A stretch of DNA of 64,000 nucleotides, taken from assembly GCA_002914805.1 (NCBI GenBank), contig JXTB01000200.1, forward strand, positions 232,236 to 296,235, given 5' to 3'. Position 1 is the first letter of the stretch. Every line of letters begins with the position of its first letter. This DNA is from Parasponia andersonii (lineage: Eukaryota; Streptophyta; Magnoliopsida; Rosales; Cannabaceae). Positions 1 through 12,615 of the stretch are shown in pieces. The notes under the pieces were generated by a model. The model searched no databases. It had not been told where the DNA came from and worked only from the letters and a program-made list of their open reading frames with translations. Position numbers and translations under genes: made by a program.

Positions 1-826
1 GACATGAAAAAAAAAAGGCTAAGCCACAGATAAGAACAGAGTACTGAGACAACAAATATAGCCAAAACTCAGCAGATTAATCCAATAGAACTCTTCTTCT
101 TAATTATAACAGCATATGGGTCGAAATTATTAGTTAAAAAAACTCTCCCTTACATATGTAAGCAATCTCAAGCCTACGATACGAGATTCGATAAAGTCTT
201 GGATACTATACTTATAAAATCTATTTGTACACTAACTACCATGCACATGAAAGGCAGTAGACCACTGGCAAGGAGTTTTTGCCATTTTCTAATGAGCACA
301 ATACTCTTCATTCTCTAAAACGTAACTATAATCTATAATACATAATTAACACTTAGGACATTAAAACATTAATAAGCAAAAATACATACATACATACTGA
401 ATGCATAATATGTACGGATATATGCTAGTATATATATGCGTGTGTGTGGCAGTTAAGAACTCGGCCGTCTAATTATATATATAAAATTGCGATGTGGACT
501 CTGGAAGATGTATTAACTCGTAGGAAATGTCAAAGTCAGCGAGTAATTCCAAAGAGGTGGTTTTCTCAGTTGTTGCATTCAACCTTTCACCCTTTCACGT
601 AAAATCATGATCGATCTGTTTAAATTATTAAATTATCAAATTAACAATGTCCGTATCTGCATGGAAACGCACCATAAAGTGCCTCGAAAAAATGCTGTCA
701 CATTTACAACTGGTTTTTGATTGGTATTATCGTCTCTCTACTTGAACTTCGTCTCCCGTTTCTCCAATTATAACTATAGAATAAAGTATGCTACTCTCTG
801 TCTCTCCTATTTTCTACTCTTCTCCT
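1..826 (+). promoter_or_regulatory. 5' flank of the NAC gene
   Basis: This AT-rich stretch has no convincing coding region on either strand and lies directly upstream of the NAC start. It should hold the promoter and 5' leader. No TATA box can be chosen with confidence; the leader just before the start is CT-rich (about 730-826), as is common for plant 5' untranslated regions. A short TA/TG tract lies near 430-450. Confidence 0.4.
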
Positions 827-2944
827 ATGGAAAGACAGACGAGTAGTAGTAGTACTAATACTACTTCATCAAATCTCCAACTCCCTCCGGGTTTCAGGTT
901 TCATCCGTCTGACCAAGAACTCATCGTTCATTACTTGCAAAACAAAGTGACTTCACGTCCTTTACCAGCGTCTTTCATCCCCGAAATCGATCTCTATAAG
1001 TATAATCCATGGGAGCTACCCAGTCTGTTCTGCCCCCTAATCCACTCATTGTGATTTCATCTATTTCATATCACTAATTATGTGGGAACTTCTTTGGTAG
1101 GGAGAATATATACTAATAGTTCTAAACATCATGGTTATATAATCAGGATAAAACAATAATCAAATTGAAGATTGATGATTTAGAGATATTAACTAGTCTT
1201 ACGGTCTTTGATTGTACCCTACTACAGAATGCTCCCACTTCTGTTTTGAGCAGTAATGGGAACCAGAGTCTAACTTCATAATAATTCCGTTTGCTATGCA
1301 GAGAAGGCTGTGTTTGGAGAAGAAGAATGGTTTTTCTTCAGTCCCAGGGACAGGAAGTATCCCAAGGGAGAGAGGCCTAACAGAGCAGCAGGATTAGGTT
1401 ACTGGAAAGCCACTGGAATTGACAAGCCCATTTTCAACAGCTCTTCCGGATTATCAAAGGCCATTGGAGTGAAGAAGGGTCTTGTCTTTTACATTGGTCG
1501 GCCCCAAAAAGGAGAAAAGACTGACTGGTTCATGAAAGAGTACAGACTCCTTGACTCATCAATTAAGTCCCCAAGATTGAAACTATCAATGAGAGTAAGT
1601 CGGCTGAGGACACTTATTAGAGAACACATTAGAGTTTCCTGTCATAAATTACTTTGCACCATATGGATCTGCTATATTGCCAGTACTAGCTGTCTCACTC
1701 ACACGCCTTACGTGAGTGTGCCCTCACCAAAACTCAGGCGGATAGAGATCCTTTTTAGGCTGGCCAATATCATATCCGAGGGGACTACTACCACTACCGA
1801 TCGCGTGCCAGAAAAAGTGAAAGTAGAGTAATTTCAACTTATCAGAATCTAGCTACTACCTAGTACACCAGCAACTTCTGAAACATGAGGCAGGGCTTGC
1901 CACTTCTCTTTATCAACACTCTAAAGAAGTTTGGACAATTTTATTACGCCAAATTAAAAATAAATAAAAATATGCTTATTTTGTGCTTATCTCATCACTT
2001 TTGAATTAAAACTTTGAAATCCCCTACTCGTATCGAAGTTTATACTAACATGTTTGCTACATTTATTAGCACCCTTATATCCGGCGACAACAATGCTCAG
2101 CATCTCTAAGATTTTAGTCCAAACATATCTAAATATTAGGACTCTCACACTGCCACGACAAACAACAATGCTCAGCATCTCTAAGATTTTAGTCCAAACA
2201 TATCTAAATATTAGGACTCTCACACTGCCATGACAAGACCATGTTTAATTGAACAAAAACCTTAGTAGTATTAAGCACAATTCACGCTTGTACTTTTTTA
2301 ATGCTTGTTTATTCATTGTGTTGTCAAATTTATCTATGTACTTTTTCTTATCTACTTTGAAAAAAGAAGCACGAAGAAATAATATTCGGCTTTTTGTATT
2401 GCAGCTAGATGATTGGGTTCTCTGTCGGGTTCGATTCAAAGGAAAATTGCCGAAGAAAACACATGAAATTCAACATGGCCACACTACTGAAGCGTCAAGG
2501 TGCCTAACAGAACCTGAGCAGACAAGCTTTGCAGGTGCAAACCGTGACAAGCTGATCACTGACTATATACACAAAGACTGCATACTATTAGCTTGGATAC
2601 TTTCTGGTCAACCTGTAAATCCCATGGAAACCATTCCAAGAGCTGATTTTGAAGAAAGTAACAACATTGGAAACAACTTAAACTCCTTTTATGAACATGG
2701 CTCCAATAGAGTGAATTACCAAATAGTTACTTCTACAGACAATTGTTGCAACTTATGGAATGGAGAAACCTCAGAGAAAAATGAAAAGGAAATCATAGAT
2801 AAGATGAGTTATGAGGATAATCTAGGTAGAGAAAGCTTGGCTGGGACTGGTATCTGGGGTTACATCCAGAACCAGTCTCCAGATGACATGTACAATGTTA
2901 ACTTAACTAATGAATTGCCCTTAACAGGTAGATACTTGCAGTAA
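827..2944 (+). CDS. NAC domain transcription factor (NAP-like group)
   Basis: Nuclear DNA-binding regulator of the plant-specific NAC family. Three exons are proposed: 827-1022, 1302-1594 and 2405-2944. Introns 1023-1301 and 1595-2404 have GT-AG ends; the second donor is a perfect GTAAGT and the frame is kept across both joins. The product is 342 residues from the ATG at 827, or 355 from an in-frame ATG at 788; 827 is preferred because the protein then starts just before the NAC domain. The domain fills about residues 18-173: [10 protein letters not shown] (19-28), [10 protein letters not shown] (55-64), the DNA-contact block with WKATG (100-104), a GVKKGLVFY block (121-129) and the closing [12 protein letters not shown] segment. 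That closing segment resembles NAP/NAC029-type proteins, in which RLDEWVLCRIYKK is usual; here the last part is RVRFKG. The C-terminal 165 residues are acidic and Asn-rich, as in activation regions. Biological role is not determined by sequence. Confidence 0.88.
2087..2236 (+). repeat. 75-bp tandem duplication in NAC intron 2
   Basis: Two almost identical head-to-tail 75-bp units start near 2087 and 2162 (CAATGCTCAG at 2091 and again at 2166). They lie within the second intron of the NAC gene, so the coding frame is unaffected. Confidence 0.85.
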
Positions 2945-3359
2945 TGAAGCAAAGTCTTGACCAACGCACAAGAGTCTCACTGAAAGGGAAGAGTTAAGGC
3001 GGAAAAAGGATAAAGTTTAGTACGGTATAATCCAGATGACACTTATAAGGCAGAGATGACCTTCCAAGTTATTGGAACGAGCTAATTATGTCAAATAAAG
3101 CATTGGCTCTGGCTCCTGCTTGTGTGATTATACAATTGTGAAAAGTGTCCTATAAACAAGTCTAATGGTAGGCTTTCAAGGTTAAGTGATTATAAATTTG
3201 TGAAAAGTGTCCTGCAAATAAGTCTAATGGAAGGCTTTCATAGGTACATGTTAAATCATGGAGGCCAATAAAAAGCATGTTTGATACAAGATGATGATCC
3301 TCCATAATGCAGTGTTGTGTAAACTAGAATTATATTGTACTTACAAATGAAGCATCGAT
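2945..3359 (+). other. NAC 3' flank with tandem repeats
   Basis: No coding region is seen. The region should contain the NAC 3' untranslated region. It includes two of four copies of an approximately 62-bp unit (see the repeat entry at 3097-3535) and a non-coding spacer at 3247-3360. Confidence 0.4.
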
Positions 3360-3535
3360 GGTATATGATAAATCAAGCTAGTTTTTCTCTAACTTATGTT
3401 ATATAAAGCATTGGCTCCCTGCTTGAGTGATTATACATATGTGAAAAGTGTCCTGTAAAATAAGTCTAATGGTAGGCTTTCAAGGTTCAGTGATTATACA
3501 TTTGTGAAAAGCGTCCTGTAAATAAGTATAATGGT
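3097..3535 (+). repeat. Split tandem array of about 62-bp units
   Basis: Four copies of a unit reading roughly GTGATTATA..TTGTGAAAAG followed by TGTCCTGTAAATAAGTCTAA occur near 3124, 3187, 3427 and 3490. They are arranged as two pairs. Each pair is preceded by an ATAAAGCATTGGCTC segment (3100 and 3406), so a two-unit block was itself duplicated, with about 160 bp of other sequence between the blocks. Confidence 0.75.
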
Positions 3536-3544
3536 AAAGGCAAC

Positions 3545-6500
3545 CCAACGAAGGAAATCCAAAATTCAAGATTTGGAAGGCTGAAAATAGCATGATAAAT
3601 TCTTGGTTAATTAATTCAATGACCAACGACATAGGAGAAGATTTCATGCTATATAATATTGCTCAAGAAATATGGCTGATTGCTACAGAAACATATTCTG
3701 ATCCAAAGAACATGGCTGAATCTTTTGGTGAAGAAGGCATTCTCCATGATCTTCACTAAGAAAATAGACCTGTAATACAATATTACACACTCCTCACAAG
3801 GTACTAGCAGCGACTTGACACCTTTGAGAAACATGAATGGAGTTGTCCCACTGATGCAGCAACATACAAAAAGATTGTGGAGAAGAAACGGATCTACAAA
3901 TTTCTTCTTGGTCTCAACAAGAATCTTGATGAGGTTAGAAGTAGGATCCTTGCAACTAAACCTCTTCCAAATATTCGAGAAATTTTCTCACGAGTACGAC
4001 ATAAAGAAAGTCGAAGGAGGCTTATGCTTGGACCTGGTCCAAGTGTAAACCAAATTGAATCATCAGCATTAGTTGCCCGCAACTCCAACTTTCCTAGAGA
4101 GAATCAACAACAATGTAAAGAAGGAAGACCATGGTGTGAACACTGCAGGAGACTTGGACACAAAGGAAACATGCTGGAAATTATATGGAAAGCCTATCGA
4201 TTGGAAACCGATTGGAAATCAAGGCAATCAACATGCACCTGAAATTCATGGCCTTGTGGCCACCGGAGAAGAAAATGGACCTGAAAACTTACCATTCAAT
4301 AAAGAGGAGTTGGCGCTACTAAAGAAACTAATCAGCCAACAAAAGTATGCACTCGAGAAGCATTGGTGTCATGGCACAACAAGGTAATCATTTCATTGCT
4401 TTGAGTTCACATATGGAGAAATATAACCTATGGATTGTAAATTCTGGTGCATCCGATCACATAACCGGTAATTTTGCTTTATTTCACACTTTCAATCCTT
4501 GTTCTGGAAATTATTTAGTGCGAACTGCTGATAGTTCAATGTCGAAGGTGGCTGAAATGGCTATTATTCTTACCAAAGATTTAATTTTAAAATCAGTTTT
4601 GCTAGTTCTCAAGTTAACCTATAACTTATTGTCCATTAGTAAACTTACCAAGGATTTAAGGTGCACTACTCATTTCTCCTTAACTAATTGTGATTTTCAG
4701 GACTTGAAATCGAGGAAGATGATTAGCAATGCTAAAGAATGTGTGGAGCTCTATCTTCTCAAGGGTCCTAGTATCGTAAAAAACAAGCTCATCATGCAAG
4801 TGTCTTTATCCACTCTTTCAAATCTCTCAAATAAATGTACAATTATGTTGTGGCACTTTAGATTAGGATATCCCAATTTCTAGTATTTGAGAAAGTTGTT
4901 TCCTACTTTATTCAAAAACATTAATCCCAAACTTTTACAATGTGAAATCTGTCAGTTTTCAAAACATGTGAGAAACAATTATCCCATTCAAGGTTATAAA
5001 TGGTCGCATCCTTTTGCAATGATTCATAGTGACATATGGGGACCTTCTAAGGTGAAAACTATATCAGATACTAGGTGATTCCTAACCTTCATCGATGATC
5101 ATACTAGATTGACGTGAGTATACCTAATGAAAGAAAAATCTGAAGCCAGTCACAAATTTAAAGACTTCCACACCATGATTCAACATCAATTTTAAACCAA
5201 AATAAAAGTTTTTAGATTTGATAATGTTAAAGATTATTTAAATTCTATCTTCGGGGAATATTTCATAACTAATAGGATAATACACCAAAACTCTTATATC
5301 GAAACCCACAACAAAATGGAGTAGCCGAAAGGAAAAATAGACACTTGCTTGAGGTAGCCAAATCTATTATATTTATCACACATATTCCTAATCATTTCTT
5401 TTTTTTTGGGGGGGGGGAGACAATTCTGACAGCCACATATCTCAAAAATAGAATGTCATCTAGGGTGCAAAATTTCCACACTCCATGTCAAACTCTTTTT
5501 CAGAGTTTTCCTACTATACATATCATTTCATCATTACCACTAAAAGTTTTTGGGAGTACAGTCTTTATTCATAATCATTCTCAAAACCAAAGCAAACTAG
5601 ACCCTAGAGCCATCAAATGTGTTTTTTTAGGCTACTCATCAACCAAAAAGGGTTGTAAATGTTACTTACCCAGTACTAGAAAATTCTATACTTCTATAGA
5701 TGTAACATTCTTTGAAAACTAACCCAACTATCTGAAACACCACATCCAGGGGGAGAACTCACAAAAAGAGTTCAATATTTGGCCTGAAACCCCTCAACTT
5801 TCTTCTGAAATCACTACCACTCATTCACCTGAGAACCCCACAGCTGAGGTCACCACAACTAGTCCACTGACAAACACCACTTCAATTACTTTACCAGATT
5901 CAGAATTTTTTGGCCATACTGAACGTACTAACAATGTACACAACAATGAGTTACATGTTTATACAAGGAGGAAAAGATCCCAAGAGGAGACAGAGACTCC
6001 AATTCCTCCTGAGGTAAACCATGAATCTCATCCAATTTCAAGTCCAGGTAACGACTCTCACAATGATTTCAATAACACTACTACAATTGACTACACTGAT
6101 CTTGATGTTCCTATTGCAATAAGAAAGGGTGTACGAGGATGTACAAAACATCCTATTCATAACTTTGTCTCATATAGGAACTTATCTGGAGAATACAGGG
6201 CATTTACCATAAATCTATCCAGTATCGAAATTCCTCAAAATATTCATGTTGCACTAGAAATCCCAAAATGGAAGATGGCTATTGAAGAAGAGATTCAGAC
6301 CTTAGAAAAGAATGGTACCTGGGAACTAGCTGACTTGCCAAGAGGAAAATAACCAATAGGTTGTAAGTGGATATTCAACATCAAACACAAGCCACATGGG
6401 AGCATAGACCGCTACAAAGCGAAGTTGGTTGCTAAAGGATTCACTCAAACATATGGTATTGACTATTAAGAAACATTTGCTCTAGTTGCAACACTCAATA

Positions 6501-7735
6501 TTGTTCGTATTTTCCTATCCTTAATAGTAAATCAAGATTGGCCTCTCCATCAGTATGATGTCAAGAATGCATTTCTCAATGGTGATCTAGAAGACGAAGT
6601 GTACATGGAAATTCCACCTAGTTTTGAGACTAAAGCTAATGCTAATAAAGTTTGTAAATTGCGAAAGTCTATATGGACTAAAGCAATCCCCTAGGACATA
6701 GTTTGATAGATTCACCAAGGTAGTGAAGAAGCAAGGGTATACTCAAGGTCAATCAGATCACACTCTGTTTACAAAGTTCTCGATGAATGAAAGAACTGTT
6801 GTTCTCATCGTGTATGTTAATGATATCATTATAACTAGAAACTTTGTAGAAGAAATAGTCAGGTTGAAGGATATCCTTGCCAAGGAGTTTGAAATCAAAG
6901 ACTTAGGAAATTTGATGTACTTCCTAGGTATGGAGATAGCTCGTTCTAAGAAAGGAATTGTGGTATCACAACGCAAGTATGTCCTAGATTTACTTAAAGA
7001 AATCGGTATGGTGGGATGCAAACCTACAGATACTCTAATGGACTCGAACTACAAACTTGGTTTCAAGGAAGATAGTTCTCCAGTTGACACAAGAAGATAT
7101 CAACATCTGGTTGGTAAACTCATCTACATCTCCCATACAAGACCTGATATTGGGTTTTCAGTAAGTATAGTAAGTCAGTTTATGAATAAGCCTACTGAAG
7201 ATCATCTTAAAGCTATCCACAGAATTCTCCGCTACTTAAAAATGACTCCTGGGAAAGGTATATTATGAACAAATAAGAAAGTAGAGATTTTTACAGATGT
7301 AAATTGGGCAGGATGGATTACTAATAGATAGTCGACAACGGGCTATTGTACTTATGTTTGGGGAAATCTTGTCACTTGATGCAGTAAAAAAGAGTGTTGT
7401 TACAAGAAGTAGTGCTAAAGCAGAATTTCGAGCTTTAGCTCAAGGTATTTGTGAAGGAATATGGCTGAGAAGACTTCTTAAGGAACTGAGAATTCCAATA
7501 GATGAACCTATGATGGTGTTTTGTGACAATGAAGCAACTATCAGTATTTCTAAAAATCATGTTCATCATGATCGGACTAAACATGTGGAATTAGATCATC
7601 ACTTTATCAAAGAAAAAGTGGAAGAAAGGATCTTGAATTTAATTCATGATCCAAGCCACCTTCAAGTGTTAACATTCTCACAAAAGCTTTTGCAAGAATA
7701 AAATTTGAAGAATTGAGATCCAAGTTTGGAATGAT
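3545..7735 (+). pseudogene. Copia gag-pol polyprotein, inactivated
   Basis: Fragments in different frames follow each other. A gag segment lies at about 3590-4080. A zinc knuckle at about 4133-4176 has its first half (CEHCRRLGH) and last half (TKETCWK) in different frames. The aspartic protease motif reads WIVNSGASDH (about 4432-4461), with Asn where the catalytic Asp should be. A GAG-pre-integrase segment is at about 4845-4880 (MLWHFRLGYPNF). Integrase pieces cover 4890-5720, including QNGVAERKNRH near 5310-5345. Reverse transcriptase covers about 6270-7268, with the active site YVNDII in place of YVDDII. RNase H lies at about 7275-7700. Three catalytic substitutions plus many stops mean no activity. 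Host effect, if any, would be through the nearby NAC 3' flank. Confidence 0.85.
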
Positions 7736-7763
7736 TAACATTTAATCCAAGCTTGAAAGGGAG

Positions 7764-8145
7764 TGTTAAAAGTCTAATTTTTTACAATTTATGGCCTTTA
7801 TTTGTTTTATTTTTCAGACTACTTTTTCCTGTTTTTATAAGATTGTTTGCTCCATATTTTAGGGTAGATTATTGTCTTACTTTATGGACCTTTTTGCTCC
7901 ATGTTTTAGGGTAGTTTGCTGGCAGATTTCATGGGAACAGTTGTTTCATATTTTATGTGATTGGTTCAGCTGCTTGCTGTCCAGAAATACCTATATAAGT
8001 CCTATGGTCGTAACTTGTTTGTGAAGAGAAAAAAACACTAAGTTTTCCTCTCTGTTCACTTCATTTCTACTTATCATTCTTTAGATGATGAAAAATCAAG
8101 CTAGTTTTTCTCTAACTAGTGTTACATTCTCTAACTAGTGTTACA
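7764..8145 (+). repeat. 3' LTR of the Copia element
   Basis: Starts TGTTAAAAG after a polypurine tract and ends in ...AGTGTTACA. The last 19 bp (TTCTCTAACTAGTGTTACA) occur twice in tandem (8108-8126 and 8127-8145), so the exact end is ambiguous. Confidence 0.7.
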
Positions 8146-9164
8146 AGTCCCTTTCAATTTCAAACAATGTTTTCAAGCTGACATCTGTACCAAGAGAGAA
8201 TAAATAACTGAAGAATAATAATAAGTACTAACATAATTTTCTACTAACACATTACTTTCAGTTGCCCCAAAAATAGAAACATGTTACTTTCAATCATAAT
8301 AAATAAGCTTGGTTTTTGTACAAGACCTTAATGAATATAAATAGATGGAAATAACTTTGATTTCCAAAGTACATTTCAGAAGCAGTTGTTTAGCCACAAA
8401 TCATAAACATAATTGGTAAGAGTATGAGGATCATTAATTAAGACATTATTTGACAGCCAACTTAAAGTGGCTCTATATTTCTCTCCCTTACTTGAGGATA
8501 TTAAGAATGTAAAAGTTTACTCGATGATGTTGAAATGATATAAGGGAGGCCCCAAAACAATAAAAGTATAGATTACCACGAACGTAATGATCCAACAAGT
8601 TGCAGTAGAGACGTGTTCAACATTAATCACCTCAGTATACTACAAGAGAAGATCATTTGATCAGTATACTTCCAAGTATTTGATAAATGTAATATCAGAG
8701 GCACTGACAAACTGCCCTGGCATTATAATTTTATACATGTTGAAACAAAAATTATAAACACTGGAATAATTTTGTGCCTAAGACTAATGAGACAATTCAA
8801 ATGAGAATAATTTGACTGAAGTTCGAAGATAAGGCACACTCATCCCCTAAATAGAACTTAGCACCCTCAACTGACATTGTTCTACCCCATCTCTAAACGA
8901 CTGAGTACCAGAATTGACATTGTTCTGCCTCCCATCTCTAAACAATTTGAGTGCCAGAATCGAATCATCTCATGACGCATTATATTCTTACTTTTACCTG
9001 TTGTGATTGCAGGCATTAGAATCCCTTGTCTCAAATTAGTATTGTTAGATACTTTATCAAATATTTGACCCCTAACTCTCTGTTAAACCTAACTTACGTG
9101 ATATATGAATTTTGGCTCAGAATCCATAATTTAAGCACAGAAACAGAAAACATAGAATCAACAT
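8146..9164. other. Intergenic, no gene seen
   Basis: AT-rich sequence with no open frame resembling a known protein. A short local duplication (ATTGACATTGTTCTRCC...CCCATCTCTAAACRA) is visible at about 8868-8945. Confidence 0.4.
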
Positions 9165-9520
9165 AGACGGAGCCAGCATGGGCAAGGAGGGGCCAGCTTA
9201 CCTTTTCGAAATTATAACTTTTACAATAATTTTGTTTAAGAAATTCAATTTTTTCCTTCATTTGCACCCCCCCTAAATTTTTGTAATTACAACTTTTTCC
9301 CACATATTTTGTAAAAGAATTTCAATAAAGCCATCATACGACCCCCACCGACTTTTCTTTTATTTATGAATTTTACAAATATTATTTTGATATACTTAAC
9401 TTTGCCCTCATTTTTTAGGATAATTTTTCTGTGGACTCACTTTAATTACACCTTTTAATCTTATGTTGGTCTACATTGACTAATATATTTTAAAAGTGCC
9501 CCTTTTAGGTTCTTCTCGAG
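9165..9520. repeat. Degenerate dispersed repeat (GGAGCCAG... family)
   Basis: The stretch beginning ACGGAGCCAGCATGGGCAAG and rich in runs such as GGAGGGGCC and CACCCCCCCT resembles a dispersed non-coding repeat type that I recall from plant genomes. Similar low-complexity segments occur at about 21250-21430 and 36040-36515 in this window. Class is not determined. Confidence 0.35.
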
Positions 9521-9737
9521 TTACATATTACAAAATTATACGTCTATTTGAAGAAAAAGAACAAAAATTTATACATAGAGAACAAAAAAGAGAAAAAGAT
9601 AACAAATTTAGCTAAAATTACTTTTAGTTTATGCCGCCCTAAAAAAAATTTTCCAGCTGCGTCATTGAGAATCGATATTAACAAATAATAATATATACAG
9701 GTGCATGTGCACATACAGAGAGAGAGAGAGAGATGGC

Positions 9738-11080
9738 TTACTTGTACAAGTAGGAAACAATTCCCAGAATTATACACAGCAGAACGATGTCAATACAGAA
9801 GTTCCGACTGGGCCTCACCTGGAACAATACATAAGTTCTTTATTGGGATCATGCAGTCTTATCACATGAAGACAAGCACTATAGTTTGGTAGACATACAT
9901 ATTGAGATTTAAGTTCAATACTACAATCGCTTACCTGATTAAGAGTTTGCTTGAGCCTAACATTGGTATTCTTAATATCAGATGTGACCTTGTCCGCCTA
10001 TCACAGCAGTAAAAGAAAAGCACTTGACATAATTTCTCTTTTGTGGATTGTATATAGACAGAAAAGGAATACAATGTAACTAAGAGAACAACTTCTACCT
10101 TTGTATCTATTTCGTCGACTAATGGCACCTGTCTGTCCAGTTCCTGACCACATTAAAACAAATGCTATTAGTCTCAAAATACTTCTAATTTACAAAACCA
10201 AAATCATTTTATGCACCACAACCAACCTCATTCATGCCATGGGCCAAATTTTTCAGTGTATCCAGTCCTGATGATATGAAATCAAGTCCTTGATCCTGTC
10301 CAAATGTTCAATTCAATCAAGAAATTGCAGAACTGTTGGAAACTCATAGCAGTTGGTTATTTAAATTATTTTCCTTCTCCACTCTTCATTATAAAAGGAG
10401 ATATAAAAGCAATTGAATGAAACAATGCTTTACATACCTGTTTCATTTTCCGCATTTCATACTCCGGCCTAAATTGGCTTGATTCTTCAGTTTGCTGGAA
10501 AAATTCACCGTCAAAATGTCCATCTGAAATCAGCAGTGAAATAAGCTCATATTAAGAATCAACTTAAAGGCCCACTCATTCAAAAATTAATTTTTCTGCG
10601 AAGTGCAACAAAAACTAATCACCCGATGAATCAAACTTGATATTGTTACGAGATCCTGAAGTTGTCCAAACCCCAGTTTGTTTAGCAGCATTTATTGTCC
10701 CGTCTGGTATTGCTTCAATCCTCTCTGGTAGTGCAAGAACCATATCATTACGAGTTTCCAGATCTTCTCTTGAAAGCCCTTTAACCTATATAGATAATAA
10801 AAGAAATTCACGTGCAACAACTTTAATTAATTCCTTTAACCAGTATAGATACCATAAGAAATTCACATTCAACAACTTCCATTACTAATCTGCAGGATGC
10901 TATATATTTGGACAACAGACTTTAAGAACACATATAAGACCAACATTTTGAAAACACAACCTGTGATGATAATCAACTCAACAGAAATAAGCACTGATAT
11001 TAGCCTTCTGTACGTATCATAGCAACTCTATACATGTTCATCTTCTTAAGATGAAAACTCTATTTCAAAATTATCTATTT

Positions 11081-11128
<48 letters not shown>

Positions 11129-12571
11129 ATGTACCTCATTCACACATGTTGACGGATCTTTGCCTCAGATTGAAAAGTTATTTACTCAATTTACGCTTGA
11201 TGCACACAGCACACACCTGTAATAGAAAGACCACTCCTGCCTGTCCTCTAGTTACAGTGATTTTCATAGAATTTTATCCGAGAAATTTGGTCTAATAGCT
11301 GTTGAAACCTAAATAATAATTATCATTAAGTATACTTGATACAACATACAAAGTATGCAGCTTTTACTTAAGGTCGTCTTTGTGATAAATGTGCCAAAGA
11401 TACGCTCTTTTTAGTCCCAAACAAAGAACTCCCAGTAATGTGATAGAACCATCACAGGGTGTCAAGTATCCTTAATGACAGTGAAACATCATCACTCTGA
11501 AGGATTATGATTTAACTGGTTAGGGAGGCTCAGGGGAGCACATAAACAGCAGTCAGGAGACACTAGAAGTGGTAGAATCTAGAAGTAATGAGACAATGAA
11601 GCTCTTCCCAGAGGTTTTACCGAATTCAACAATCCAGTTCTGGTAAAGATAACAAACAAAAGTAGAAGAAATCTGAACACTACCAAACAAAAGCCTCTCA
11701 AAAACTAGAAAAGAAAAGCTATACAACCCAGAGAAGCTAATCTATGCCTAATCATAAAAGCACATATCCAACCAGATTAAATGTATATGTTCTAGAGTAG
11801 AACTTATTCATGCCAATTTTTCCGGGTAAACAAACACTTCAAAGGAAATTAAAATGCAGGGAAGTCCAACAAGATACATGGTTAATCTTCATAGAACTTG
11901 GATTACACGACCAAAGCCAATGTATGTCTATTTGCAGCCTCATCTGTTGACATTGGCATGCTTCTTTTTGTCCTTGTTGTCCTAGTTTTGACATTTTCAT
12001 CCATCATTTTGTTTTTCTTGTCCTATTTTGGCAGAGTCTAAAAGACTTTCCAATCTAGTTCCTCGTAGATTTTCTACAGTACCCACATCTCATTGCAACA
12101 ACAGCGAGTAGTCCTTGCTTTTAGTGTCATTCATATCAGTAGAAATAGTAACAATCAGAATCAGTCCACATCACTTTTCCAACAACAAGAAACTTTCGAC
12201 ATTGGAAAGAAAGCCAACAAAATAAATACCCAAGAATTGAGAATATCTCATCATCCCTTCTTGGAGTTTTCCACTGAGTTTTTAGTTTACAAGTCAACAC
12301 CCACTAGAACGTGTTCTGTTTTTCCCAACACACAATTCATATAAATCATCGGCACAATTTGACTTTCTTACACCATAAACTACGAGACCTTATAAACTAA
12401 ATCGCAACCCAGATATAAAAAATTACTATGGTCACATCAAGCCTATCAACATCCAAAAATCACAAATTTTCTGAAAGATTGCCCATTTTTCAATAGGGAG
12501 AACCCATCTTGTTTAGAAATATCATTATCTAACCAAAGCATAATTGATGAAACCAATCATAATTGTATTAA

Positions 12572-12615
<44 letters not shown>

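Larger units (their letters stand above)
3360..8145 (+). mobile_element. Decayed Ty1/Copia LTR retrotransposon, plus strand
   Basis: The order gag, protease, integrase, reverse transcriptase, RNase H is that of Copia elements. The 3' LTR runs from about 7764 (TGTTAAAAG, right after the purine-rich CTTGAAAGGGAG) to 8126 or 8145. Only about the last 45 bp of the 5' LTR seem to survive (about 3360-3405): the string AATCAAGCTAGTTTTTCTCT is shared by 3372-3391 and 8095-8114. No primer-binding site is recognisable and no target-site duplication can be assigned. The element is dead, with stops and frameshifts throughout. Confidence 0.85.

Noticed and set aside
1594..1831. Continuation of the NAC exon 2 frame to 1831
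   Set aside because: It reads through a perfect GTAAGT donor at 1595; exon 3 at 2405 supplies the conserved end of the NAC domain in frame.
2424..2436. GGGTTCGATTC resembling a tRNA T-loop
   Set aside because: It is inside NAC exon 3 coding sequence and no cloverleaf surrounds it.
3247..3360. Fuller 5' LTR for the first Copia element
   Set aside because: Only the last approximately 45 bp up to 3405 match the 3' LTR; the rest of this segment does not align with it.
9544..9737. Continuation of an open frame past the last SYP71 exon
   Set aside because: It is in a different frame from the transmembrane anchor; the true SYP71 stop is at 9738-9740.
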